DNA of 59,458 nt from positions 1-59,458 of the forward strand of contig JAOHEK010000019.1 in assembly GCA_028097405.1 (NCBI GenBank), given 5' to 3'. Shown in pieces: positions 1 through 8,060 of this stretch (position 1 is its first letter; each line of letters opens with the position of its first letter). Source of the stretch: Paracoccaceae bacterium. GTDB lineage: Bacteria > Pseudomonadota > Alphaproteobacteria > Rhodobacterales > Rhodobacteraceae. Below the pieces are notes generated by a model. That model saw nothing but the letters and a program-made list of their open reading frames with translations. It had not been told where the DNA came from and ran no database searches. Position numbers and translations under genes: made by a program.

Positions 1-741
1 CGTGCCTTTCGCCAAGAAATCTGATTTTTTGAGCTCGATCGTGTCTGTTACAGACAAGTTTTTGTCGAGCGTGACTCCTGGGAAACCGATCCGCAAAATT
101 GAAGCCCTCTTCAAATTTGCTTGTCCAAATTCCTCCGAGGTCCACCTGCTTTCAAAGTAGGAATTGGTGTCGAGCATGAGCATGACATCGCAGTCACTCA
201 TTTGATGCCAAAGAACGTCCTGAAACAACGCTCCCGGTCTAATTTCGTGGGTATCAAGAAAGACATCGAACTGACGTTGGCTCAACTCGTCAAACAGCTG
301 AAGCGCAACCTCTCGTGACTCTATTCGACGATAGCTTAAGAATACCCGGCGCCGACTTGGCACCAGTCCGAGGCACTCGGCGGTCGCAGAGGCTATCCTC
401 ACTGACGCGTTTGGTCCGTTTGACGCCATAGCATTGAACGGGGATGCTTCTGGCGGCAACTCAACACTACATCGGTCCAGTGAAGAGACGATAGGGATGA
501 TGGGGTCGTAGTCTGTGAGAGCTGCGGGCCGATCATATGCTGGCGCTGGATCGTTACCGAAAAACAGACCAACAGAGGCACATTTGGGATTCCTGGTCTT
601 GATTGTCCCACTTCGATCCAGAGCGACTTCGTCGCCGATCTTCAGATCAAATTCAGATAAATGCTCCGTCAGCGCGGCCTCCAGTTCCCTGGAGGCGTTC
701 TCGGTTCGACCGAACATGCAGATTTCATAGAATGGCTTCAT
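1..741 (-). CDS. TIR-domain protein, C-terminus beyond the left edge
   Basis: An open frame starts at the ATG at 741 and stays open for 247 codons to the window edge, so the C-terminus is missing. From about residue 130 it shows a TIR_2-type domain: an RRVFLSYRR first strand, FDVFLDTHEIRPG, a CDVMLMLD strand, then SRWTSEEFGQA, whose Glu fits the catalytic Glu of TIR NADases. The first 130 residues contain a Rossmann-like stretch (ASVGLFFGND) that I cannot assign. It starts 25 nt after the stop of the ThsB-like gene, so the two probably share a transcript. Inferred role: NAD-degrading or signal-making immune effector. The family call is solid; the start has only a weak ribosome site. Confidence 0.82.
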   Translation of the reverse strand, partial: MKPFYEICMFGRTENASRELEAALTEHLSEFDLKIGDEVALDRSGTIKTRNPKCASVGLFFGNDPAPAYDRPAALTDYDPIIPIVSSLDRCSVELPPEASPFNAMASNGPNASVRIASATAECLGLVPSRRRVFLSYRRIESREVALQLFDELSQRQFDVFLDTHEIRPGALFQDVLWHQMSDCDVMLMLDTNSYFESRWTSEEFGQANLKRASILRIGFPGVTLDKNLSVTDTIELKKSDFLAKGT

Positions 742-766
742 TTAGGTTTGCGATCTTTCGGTGCTG

Positions 767-1138
767 TCAAGCGAGGATCCGTCTTAGGTTGTCCCAGTTC
801 CATCGATAGAGCTGTCCTGCCCCTTTGACCGGTGTGTATTGTCCATCCTTGTAGCCGATGATTTGAACAATTTTCTTGCCGTGCTGACGCGCCATCGCGA
901 TTTCTTTGAGTACTCCGGGCGCACGATATGTATCACGACCAACCATCACTAGAACAACTCGTGAGCGTGCTATCGCTCGCGAGGCCTTAGTCTCCCAGCT
1001 TCGTTCGGGTGCCGCCTCTTTCAAGGAATGATCAATGACTTGAAACGGCGAGTCAGCGCGGCGCGCCTGCATAATGATGAAGTCCTTGAGGTGCCGGTCG
1101 TTGTCGAAATCAAAGCTTACAAAAATTGGCGTTTTCAT
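767..1138 (-). CDS. ThsB-like TIR protein (DUF1863, Thoeris sensor type)
   Basis: This 123-aa protein matches the MTH538/ThsB TIR-like family, in which ThsB senses phage and makes a cyclic ADP-ribose signal that activates the NADase ThsA. Visible marks are the first strand PIFVSFDFDNDRHLKDF, a second strand ending in IDHSL, the ARSRVVLVMVGRDT strand-loop, and the following helix with KEIAMARQHGKK where the catalytic Glu is expected. Length is near that of ThsB alone. It is the first gene of a minus-strand pair with the TIR protein that runs off the edge, and it is divergent from the HET gene across 172 bp. No SIR2- or macro-type ThsA is seen in the window, so its partner may be the neighbouring TIR protein or lie further left. 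Confidence 0.82.
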   Translation of the reverse strand: MKTPIFVSFDFDNDRHLKDFIIMQARRADSPFQVIDHSLKEAAPERSWETKASRAIARSRVVLVMVGRDTYRAPGVLKEIAMARQHGKKIVQIIGYKDGQYTPVKGAGQLYRWNWDNLRRILA

Positions 1139-1310
1139 CGCACAATAGTCCTAACTAGGGAGTACGGAGAGCGTAACTGCAGCGCATAGGTTTCGCCAAT
1201 AGAATTCTTATGGCAACTTGCGTCTGGTCTCGAAAACATCTCACACCAGAACCGCCGCTAACGGTAGCGTTGCCATATGACGAGGCACAAATCTTCGATA
1301 GAAGTGATGA

Positions 1311-2726
1311 ATGATTAGACTAATTGAGCCTGTAGAATTTGGGTCTAGTACGAACGCATTGCAATTCGATGTGCTGGGTCAGCAATGGGCTATCTCCGAG
1401 TATCCAGAACTAGCGGATACGCCACCTTTCACATGTATCTCCTATGCTTGGGGCAAGCAGAAAATGAAGAGCCCCCTTAATCCTGAGCAGGAAATGTCGT
1501 CGCGGACTATCCGAGTGCTTGAGGTGGCAATAAATGCTTCACGGGCACAAGAGGACGGGGCGGGCGTGCAAAAAACTGCAGCTCTTGGAAAGTCGAGTGC
1601 ATTCTGGATAGACGCCTTGTGTGTCCCGGCCGATGACCCGCATCGGACTGTCTGCCTTCAAAGTATGGGCGATATATTCAGCTCGGCTCTTCACGTCGTC
1701 GCCGTTCTGGGAAACCAGTGCTCTGCAGCCGTCCGAAATGCCGTTAAGAATGAAGAGATCGCGCCCGACGACCTTCTCGTTCTTGAGCAAGAAGACTGGA
1801 TAAGCCGCGCTTGGACCTATCAAGAAGCCGTCAATAGCAGACGTCTGTCCTTCGTAGCAGAAGGCGAGCGAAGCGAGATGGTTTCGGGACATGACTTTTT
1901 GAACGCCGTTATGATCGCAATCGACAAGTACAAATCGCAAAATGGGTTGGACGACGATGCGTGGGAGAAGCGCTCGGGGAGACTTAGGAGCCTAGAAAGG
2001 CTTCTAGCCGACTATCGCATTTCTGACTACGCTACGCGGTCAGCCTATCAGGTGATGTCTGTAATGGATGAACGTTTTGCAGAGCGACCCGAAGATCATT
2101 TCTATGCTATGGTTGGATCAATCGCGGCATCCGAAAGAGTTGACGGCGACGAAGACCTTACTCCATCGGAGTATTTCATGCGTGTCTGTGAGCGGAAGGC
2201 CGACTTTTCGTTTATCTACAGTACTGCCCCGCGCGATGATACCGTTGGTCGGCCCTGGAGGCCAACGGGCGGACGGTTTCCGACCGTTCTCCCCAACTTG
2301 ATCACGTTTGGAAGCAGTGAACGTGGGATAGTTCACGCAACTCATCTAAGCCTTGAAAACATGTACCGGCTCCAACCCGGCCCGATTGGTTCTGCCGGTT
2401 TGAAGTCGGTGCGCTGGTTTGCAAGAGCGTCGGACAGCTGCACGTCATCAGAGGACGTAGCTTTGAGAACACTGGAGAGGCTCAGGACTCTAGGTTTCGG
2501 TGGAACGGGGGAATACTTAGAATTCGAGACCGGTTTCTTTTTCCCACAGTCAGCGTCGGACCTTTCGGACGGGGTATTTGCTGTCGTATCAAGTGACATA
2601 CACTGGGTAACCGGCGGCCCAGGCTTGCTTTTGCGGACTGGTAGCTCTGGTATCCATGAGTTTTGTGATACTGGTGCTTTCGTCGGGAAGAGGCCGAAGT
2701 CTGGCGAAGAGATCAATTTAGGATAG
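1311..2726 (+). CDS. bacterial HET-domain protein
   Basis: The 471-aa product carries the hallmark blocks of the HET (heterokaryon incompatibility, PF06985) domain in order: FTCISYAWG near residue 41, FWIDALCVPADD followed by MGDIFSSALHVVAVLG around 97-133, and WISRAWTYQE near 163-172. In fungi HET domains trigger programmed cell death on non-self recognition. Bacterial copies are much rarer and little studied. The C-terminal 280 residues match nothing I recognise and may be a sensor. It stands alone on the plus strand between two minus-strand TIR units. By analogy it may be an abortive-infection effector; that is inference. Ribosome site upstream of the ATG is weak. Confidence 0.8.
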   Translation: MIRLIEPVEFGSSTNALQFDVLGQQWAISEYPELADTPPFTCISYAWGKQKMKSPLNPEQEMSSRTIRVLEVAINASRAQEDGAGVQKTAALGKSSAFWIDALCVPADDPHRTVCLQSMGDIFSSALHVVAVLGNQCSAAVRNAVKNEEIAPDDLLVLEQEDWISRAWTYQEAVNSRRLSFVAEGERSEMVSGHDFLNAVMIAIDKYKSQNGLDDDAWEKRSGRLRSLERLLADYRISDYATRSAYQVMSVMDERFAERPEDHFYAMVGSIAASERVDGDEDLTPSEYFMRVCERKADFSFIYSTAPRDDTVGRPWRPTGGRFPTVLPNLITFGSSERGIVHATHLSLENMYRLQPGPIGSAGLKSVRWFARASDSCTSSEDVALRTLERLRTLGFGGTGEYLEFETGFFFPQSASDLSDGVFAVVSSDIHWVTGGPGLLLRTGSSGIHEFCDTGAFVGKRPKSGEEINLG

Positions 2727-2881
2727 GTCACTTTGCGCCGGGTAGTTGAATTAATTAAAGACAAACGCAATGACTAAGAGGGCTTTCAAAGGCACACTGT
2801 CTCTGTAGCAATTGTCAAGGCAGATCTTAAGGTTGAGAACTATTGCTCTCTGATACCTCATGCACTAATTGCAGCGACCAA

Positions 2882-3517
2882 CTAAGTTCGGTACTCGGCG
2901 TCAAAATAATGCCTCAGTGTCATATCTATAATCTTTCGAACTTCTGGTTCTAAATCGATATCTATTGGCGTTACTTGATACTGTACAGATCGCAAGAATC
3001 TATCGTAGAACTCATCGCTGACGGCGTCAGATATTATTAAGCCAATGGGCTTTTTAAGTGCGATAGCCATTCCAATCTCAAAAGGTATCCATGGGCTAGG
3101 CGCACTCTCCACCGATTCGACATCGCTTCGTGAGGATAGATCTGGCGTCATTACACATAGGAAGAGTGTCGAATTCTCAATCTTTTTTCTTGCATCTTCA
3201 ATAATGTTAAGACTCTGTGATTTATCTGGCCCGCCGGTTGAAACCTTGAATTGATAACGCCGTTCAACGATACCCTTCACAAATTCATAAATTGGCTCTC
3301 GCGCTTTTCCAACTTTAAAGCTTGCGGAGCAGCTAACAAACACTGACAATGATTCCTGATCAAGCGATCCTGAGGCGGTTTCAGAATGGAGATACTTTGC
3401 CATAATCTCGCGCAGTTCAGTTTTCCGCGTTATCCCAAATTGATCTTCTTCAATCTCTCGGTCGCGGTTGCGTGCATTAATTGCCGACAGGTAAATCTCA
3501 TGATTAGATAGGCGCAT
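2882..3517 (-). CDS. TIR-like Rossmann protein, probable effector of a two-gene unit
   Basis: This 211-aa protein has a helical N-terminus of about 55 residues, then a TIR-like or nucleotide-hydrolase-like Rossmann domain: LSVFVSCSAS strand, EPIYEFVKGIVERR helix, DKSQSLNIIEDARKKI, the strand STLFLCVMTPD, and WIPFEIGMAIALKKP, where the Glu after the Trp fits the catalytic position of TIR and related base-releasing enzymes. The next strand is IGLIISD. It follows the 361-aa ACT-like gene by 14 nt on the same strand, so the pair is an operon. The pair is visibly richer in A/T than the catabolic genes further right, which suggests separate acquisition. Substrate unknown; NAD or nucleotide cleavage is inferred. 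Confidence 0.65.
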   Translation of the reverse strand: MRLSNHEIYLSAINARNRDREIEEDQFGITRKTELREIMAKYLHSETASGSLDQESLSVFVSCSASFKVGKAREPIYEFVKGIVERRYQFKVSTGGPDKSQSLNIIEDARKKIENSTLFLCVMTPDLSSRSDVESVESAPSPWIPFEIGMAIALKKPIGLIISDAVSDEFYDRFLRSVQYQVTPIDIDLEPEVRKIIDMTLRHYFDAEYRT

Positions 3518-3531
3518 TTTACTCAGTAACC

Positions 3532-4617
3532 CTAATCGTTTCCAACAAATTCATCGAAGGACGAAAATGGCTTGGGGTGAACATGTTCTAGCTCGAAATC
3601 GTCCGCATTCAGAATATGTCCAAGCACTTTTTCAATCTCCAGATAGGCCTCGTCTCTTCTCATAAATCTACGCATACTTCTTCTCTCAACCAGTAGATTA
3701 AGCGTGTATGGACTTGTCCACGCCTCTATTTTGCCTTTGCATGTAGCTCTAACTCTGGAGCTTAAAATCCCGCCTCGCAGTTGATGCCGAACAACATTTA
3801 AGTTTAGAGAATCTGGAGAACCGATTGCTTTTAAAATTTGGGCGAGCACAAGCCTTGTTCCATCGAAAAAAATTGCCACGCTTATATAAGAATGATCGTC
3901 CTCTTCGCGCCAAACTGAGGAGTAAATTATCTTTGATCGGGTGTTGATTGATACATAAACTCTATGATCCTGCTCAAGGCTATGTTGAAACTTGTCTTCC
4001 TCCGAAAGAAAGTAGCCTGGAATCTCAAATTCTCCATTTCCGTCGACCATAATTCGCTCTGGAACAGAGTGTATTTTTGTGTCTTGCTGCACAGCGACAC
4101 TTTTGAATAGTCCGAAATGAGGCCAATTACGAGTAATGCTGAGCCTTGGGTAACCTTTTCCAGAGTATCGTAAGCTATCAGAAAATTCGCAAAAGAATAG
4201 ATCCCTGAGAGATGGTATCTCAGATCTTTGATTTTCAATTCTATCCTGGGAATTCCCGTCCGCTTCCGAATTCAGGTTTTGACAGTCAATCATCAGATTC
4301 TTTACAGACCAAGTTTCATCAAAGGCTTTTCGAGACTCGGATGACAGTATCATTATACCGTGCTTGTCCAAAAGATTCACGATCTTGGTGAGCTGATCTT
4401 CTTTATCTATTATCTGAATTTCAAGGCGCCACATATCACCCCAAGTAGATGGATCATAGGGCGATATTATATATTCCGGCTTTGTTGGGTCAGAGTTTGA
4501 GATAGATCGAGTCATATATCCGGCAGACCCTTTTGAGAGTCCAAGAGTAGCTCGTGCAGGTTCTGGAAGCTTCAGTTTGGATCCGCGGGAAAGGTAAGGT
4601 AGACAGTTTATTATCAT
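3532..4617 (-). CDS. unknown 361-aa protein with an ACT-like segment, partner of the TIR-like gene
   Basis: I do not recognise a named family. Residues around 62-112 (WRLEIQIIDKEDQLTKIVNLL, then GIMILSSES) have the beta-alpha-beta-beta pattern of ACT ligand-binding domains. A second segment around residues 240-290 (SYISVAIFFDGTRLVLAQIL) could be another copy or a different fold. No membrane segment or signal peptide is visible. It is the first gene of a two-gene unit and ends 14 nt before the TIR-like gene. The layout suggests a sensor or regulator that controls a toxic nucleotide-cleaving effector; this rests on context alone. The start at 4617 is the first Met of the frame and could be later. 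Confidence 0.6.
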   Translation of the reverse strand: MIINCLPYLSRGSKLKLPEPARATLGLSKGSAGYMTRSISNSDPTKPEYIISPYDPSTWGDMWRLEIQIIDKEDQLTKIVNLLDKHGIMILSSESRKAFDETWSVKNLMIDCQNLNSEADGNSQDRIENQRSEIPSLRDLFFCEFSDSLRYSGKGYPRLSITRNWPHFGLFKSVAVQQDTKIHSVPERIMVDGNGEFEIPGYFLSEEDKFQHSLEQDHRVYVSINTRSKIIYSSVWREEDDHSYISVAIFFDGTRLVLAQILKAIGSPDSLNLNVVRHQLRGGILSSRVRATCKGKIEAWTSPYTLNLLVERRSMRRFMRRDEAYLEIEKVLGHILNADDFELEHVHPKPFSSFDEFVGND

Positions 4618-4719
4618 AGAGTGTGTGTTAGTTTTGGCGGCATTTAATCTATACTTTCTGGCAATGTCGGATGGTCGTTGTCCATAAGGCTTTCAAACTA
4701 CGTTCATATGCATGGTAGC

Positions 4720-4875
4720 TTAGCCGCTATTCCCTTGATTTTCCAAGACCCAATTCTCCGTTGCACCCTCAACAAGCGTTTCGGCCAGAATCCGCGCCTT
4801 CACATCGTTCGGCCAACGAGGACATCTACGACTACCTTTGTCCGTATCCGTGAGAAACTCGGTCATACCGTCCAT
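4720..4875 (-). pseudogene. remnant of an IS66-family orfA (tnpA)
   Basis: On the minus strand a 51-codon frame from the ATG at 4875 reads through PRWPNDVKARILAETLVEGAT, which matches the N-terminus of the small IS66 TnpA (usually W-x-D-E-V-K-A-R-I-V-A-E-T). The frame then degrades and stops at 4720, where an intact TnpA would continue into its helix-turn-helix. The DNA from about 4880 to 4960 looks like the matching IS end. No tnpB or tnpC follows. It marks past transposition between the immune island and the protease genes. The rest of the 4618-5122 gap shows no gene. Confidence 0.55.
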
Positions 4876-5122
4876 GGAGAAACTCCCTCAAATCCATGGG
4901 GCGCGGAATCGCAGATCAAGCAGCCATCAGGAAGGTGGGGTCAAGCCAGGCTAACTGAGTAGCGTGGGATTTTTTCGTCTATTTTCTGCGTTAGATTGTA
5001 TTGGTATCCACGAGTTTGGTGTCATCGGCCGCTTAAAACCCGCCAATGGAGCGGTAACGATAATGGCCCGTCCTTATTATGCCATTGGGTGGGTGCCAAT
5101 ATCAGTCGCTGTGGGCCGGGTA

Positions 5123-6889
5123 TCAGATGATACCAACCGCTCCGTAGGCAGCGTCAATGGCCTGAAGGCGAGCAGACATCGTCGCCGGATCGCTGATATG
5201 ATAGGCTTGTACGACGTTCTCCAGAGTCCTCCGACAATCGCTAAAGTCCGAAGTGGGTGTAAGGCGGGTTAGCGTCAAATAGAGGAGTAGTATTGCCTCT
5301 TGTATAGGGAACGTCGGTTCGTCCGCTCCATCGGTATTTGTCAGTAGTAGATGGACTGCGCGATTATGAATGCCGCTGTAGATATGTACTCCGCCTTGAT
5401 CCTGACTTATCGGAAGCACAACGTATTGCGAAAAGTGATCAGGTTGACCAGCGGCCGCAGGGTCTGCAAAACCACGCAGTGGGCCGCCACCAGGTCTGAG
5501 GCCTGCACCGATATCCCAGTTCCACGTGATAAGCGGTTCTGGTTTGCTCGGATACCAATTCTTGATGACTATGCCGAATATATCACTGAAAGATTCATTA
5601 AGCGCGCCAGGCAGGCGGCGATAAATCAAGTTCGATGAGGTTTCGGTAACACCGTGAGTCAATTCGTGGGCGATGACGTCGAGATGCTCGGCTAGCGAGG
5701 TGCCGTTGACCTGACCATACCACATTGCTTTACGCCACCAAACGGCATTGAGCCAGTTGGGATGAGGTTCTGGATTGTTTTGGCTTGCATAGGCGTTGAC
5801 GATGGAAACAAGTGTCATACCCTTGTCGTCCAAACTATCGCGTTTCAGTATGTCGTTGAAAAAGTCATAAACTAATGTGGCGTTCTTGTGAGCGGCCACC
5901 GCTGCAGGATGGCTGTTTCCAAGATCGTTTGTCTTGTTTGAAATAGGCAGATTCGGAATGCTGGGCGCTGGCGTGCCATCAAGATCTTGATGCGCCAAAT
6001 CGTAAGTCTTGAGCTTTCGGATCGGGTCGTTAAGCAAGAACTGACCGCCGCCGTGAAGACCAAAAAAAGTTTGCACGTCGCCTGCTGCATCCTCGCCCTG
6101 CATGGGCACGGGAATATCGATGCGCGGAGAGGAGCTATAGTAAAAGACAACTTTGCCGGTATGTCCGTCGACCATATAGTCATAGAGTGCTTTTTCAGCG
6201 CGTGGTGAGTGGCCAACGCAGAAATGAGGGACTTCTAAAAAGTCATGGCTTGGACCATCCGCGCTATCATCCGGCGGATCGATGGCAACTGATTTGAAAT
6301 GATGTACAAGATGCCAGCTCTCTTCTTTTTCATCGAGGAACCACTCAAGGCTTGGACGGTCCTGACCTAACGTCGCCGCCACCGCGTTTTCGACATCGAC
6401 TCCGGCCCACTCGGCCAACCGGCCAACCGCCTCCAGCGCTGAGATTCTCTCGACGGGATCTATATCTGGAAGGGGCGCAAGTTGACCGTTGATCGAAACA
6501 AGCGCTCTGTCATCTTGGTCGACATCGATGGAGATGCGCCCAGAAAAGATAGGAAGGGTCTTGTAGGTCTGTTGGAACGTGACGTTCTCTGCACTCAAAG
6601 CCGGAACGTTGGTGACCCCTTCGAGCTGCATTTGGGGGACCGATTGAGGGCTGTCAGGTTCTGTCAGAGCGAGCAGTTCCTCACTATTTGTATCTTCGAG
6701 ATAGGTTTGAAGATAGAGCCTTCCGGCGGTTTCAGGCGTCGACGCTGTCAGCCGTTCGGATAATTCTGCGGGCGCAGCGACCCGTCCCGGGCTAGAGGCA
6801 GATGGTCGCATCAGTCCGCGCAGTCTGTTTTGTACTGCAGTGTCCCCGAGTTCGCGAGCACCGAAATTGATCTTTCTGAATTCTGGCAT
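5123..6889 (-). CDS. M4 (thermolysin-family) metallopeptidase without a visible signal peptide
   Basis: The 588-aa protein holds an FTP-like propeptide region (about residues 95-140, LPIFSGRISIDVD), a PepSY-like stretch, and an M4 catalytic domain. Zinc ligands are H408 and H412 of HELTHG with general base E409, and E432 in GALNESFSDIFG. H502 in GGVHIYSGIHNRA is the transition-state His. Family members are secreted proenzymes, but this N-terminus (MPEFRKINFG) is polar, with no Sec or Tat signal, which is odd. Start chosen at 6889 because CACGGAGGAATTAC gives a good ribosome site. It is the distal gene of the minus-strand protease and lipoprotein group that neighbours the SARP/YcaO locus. Confidence 0.92.
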   Translation of the reverse strand: MPEFRKINFGARELGDTAVQNRLRGLMRPSASSPGRVAAPAELSERLTASTPETAGRLYLQTYLEDTNSEELLALTEPDSPQSVPQMQLEGVTNVPALSAENVTFQQTYKTLPIFSGRISIDVDQDDRALVSINGQLAPLPDIDPVERISALEAVGRLAEWAGVDVENAVAATLGQDRPSLEWFLDEKEESWHLVHHFKSVAIDPPDDSADGPSHDFLEVPHFCVGHSPRAEKALYDYMVDGHTGKVVFYYSSSPRIDIPVPMQGEDAAGDVQTFFGLHGGGQFLLNDPIRKLKTYDLAHQDLDGTPAPSIPNLPISNKTNDLGNSHPAAVAAHKNATLVYDFFNDILKRDSLDDKGMTLVSIVNAYASQNNPEPHPNWLNAVWWRKAMWYGQVNGTSLAEHLDVIAHELTHGVTETSSNLIYRRLPGALNESFSDIFGIVIKNWYPSKPEPLITWNWDIGAGLRPGGGPLRGFADPAAAGQPDHFSQYVVLPISQDQGGVHIYSGIHNRAVHLLLTNTDGADEPTFPIQEAILLLYLTLTRLTPTSDFSDCRRTLENVVQAYHISDPATMSARLQAIDAAYGAVGII

Positions 6890-6942
6890 TGTAATTCCTC
6901 CGTGTTAGAAGTTTTACTTAAGAAATTGATTTTTCTGGATCT

Positions 6943-6960
6943 GTCACGTTTTCGGGACGC
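6943..6960 (-). promoter_or_regulatory. possible weak SARP-type repeat upstream of the M4 gene
   Basis: On the minus strand, GCGTCCC and ACGTGAC are spaced 11 bp start to start, 54 bp upstream of the M4 start. This resembles, with mismatches, the two exact GCGTGAC tandem repeats at 9008 and 9647. Another ACGTGAC lies at 6994-7000 on the plus strand. Suggestive only. Confidence 0.25.
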
Positions 6961-7008
6961 CATTGGTGCTCGTTTAAGCCAGCTATCGTTTGAACGTGAC
7001 GGGACACG

Positions 7009-7036
7009 TGTAGGACACTAGTTGAGGTGTCCTGCA
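7009..7036 (-). terminator. hairpin between the lipoprotein and M4 genes
   Basis: AGGACAC (7012-7018) and GTGTCCT (7027-7033) pair across 8 nt, and pairs at 7009-7011 with 7034-7036 extend the stem to about 10 bp with one G-T pair. It lies about 125 nt after the lipoprotein stop in the direction of transcription. There is no clear T-run, so it may be a weak terminator or a processing site. Confidence 0.3.
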
Positions 7037-7157
7037 AGCCCACCGCAGCTTCTGAATAGGTCGAAATCCGATCCTATCAGCCGGTAATGATCGAGGCCGT
7101 ATTATTGTCATCTGCCATAAAGCATCAATATTTTATCAACCTGCATTGGCACGCTTG

Positions 7158-7892
7158 TCAGCCAGCATCCTCTTCAGTAATCGGTTCCACTGCTGTAACG
7201 TTCTCAGTGGCACCGAGGCAATTATCCAGCAAATTGAGGTATTGATTGAGTAAGATAATGTCGATGGGCTTCACAGTTTCGAGCCTGCTTAGCCTTTCGA
7301 GACCATCCGTCTGTTCTTCGGAGAGGGTTGCACCGGCAAGCAAGTCGTCCCGTATCTGCGTGAAATCAGCAACCTCGCGTACCAGCGCTTCGCGAGTAGT
7401 TATTTTGGTCTCTTCGATGGCTCCAAAGCTCGCAGCTCTGGCCATCCCTTTTGTGGCGGAGTTGGTGCCATCTAAAAGGAACGCGCCCATTCGCGAAGTC
7501 GTGGATATGCAATTCATTCTCTTCGCTGCGACATAGATTCCCTCTATTGTGTCTTGCGAAACAGTTCGCCCTGCGATTGAGTTGGAACCTACTCCGAGAA
7601 AGGCACGATTGGCCAATGTAGTTTCGGACGCACTCCCAATAGCACCGCTGACAAAAGTTGCCGCAGCCAGATAGGTGATCGTTGCTGCTATATCTTGGCC
7701 ACGTGAAGCTTCGCGTGCGGCCTCACGATAGGCCACGGAGAGCTGTGCACTGTGTTCGCCAAGGGTCTTGAGATTACTCCTGCTGTCAACTTGGCTCAAA
7801 CTGAGGACTTCGCCCTCCTTCTCCAGCAAACTGCGTTCCGCACATCCCATCACTAGGATGCAGAAGCCTATAGTGATCGATATCTTTTTCAT
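7158..7892 (-). CDS. lipoprotein of unknown function
   Basis: The 244-aa protein begins MKKISITIGF and has a lipobox LVMGC with the modified Cys at residue 17, so it should be a lipid-anchored periplasmic or outer-membrane protein. After an alpha-helical stretch with possible coiled coil (residues 35-65) comes a small-residue-rich hydrophobic segment (YLAAATFVSGAIGSAS), then more helix ending in an acidic tail. No known domain is recognised. An AGAGAGAA ribosome site precedes the ATG. It sits between the M4 and trypsin genes on the same strand and may be exported with or act on the same substrate; this is context only. Confidence 0.75.
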   Translation of the reverse strand: MKKISITIGFCILVMGCAERSLLEKEGEVLSLSQVDSRSNLKTLGEHSAQLSVAYREAAREASRGQDIAATITYLAAATFVSGAIGSASETTLANRAFLGVGSNSIAGRTVSQDTIEGIYVAAKRMNCISTTSRMGAFLLDGTNSATKGMARAASFGAIEETKITTREALVREVADFTQIRDDLLAGATLSEEQTDGLERLSRLETVKPIDIILLNQYLNLLDNCLGATENVTAVEPITEEDAG

Positions 7893-8060
7893 TGATTCTC
7901 TCTATTGTTTTGGCTTTTCAAGTTTTGAATCGGCTCAAATGACCGGTACACGCTCAGTTGAAGGAAATCGGTTCTTAGCTGCCGTCTACTGAATAACTGA
8001 CGTCATCCGAGGACAAAAAAGCAGAGCAAAACCACTTCACTCTACTCTTTGGAAATCGGA

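Noticed and set aside
4678-5272. two plus frames of 94 and 102 codons
   Set aside because: Opposite an IS66 remnant and the M4 gene; no family pattern.
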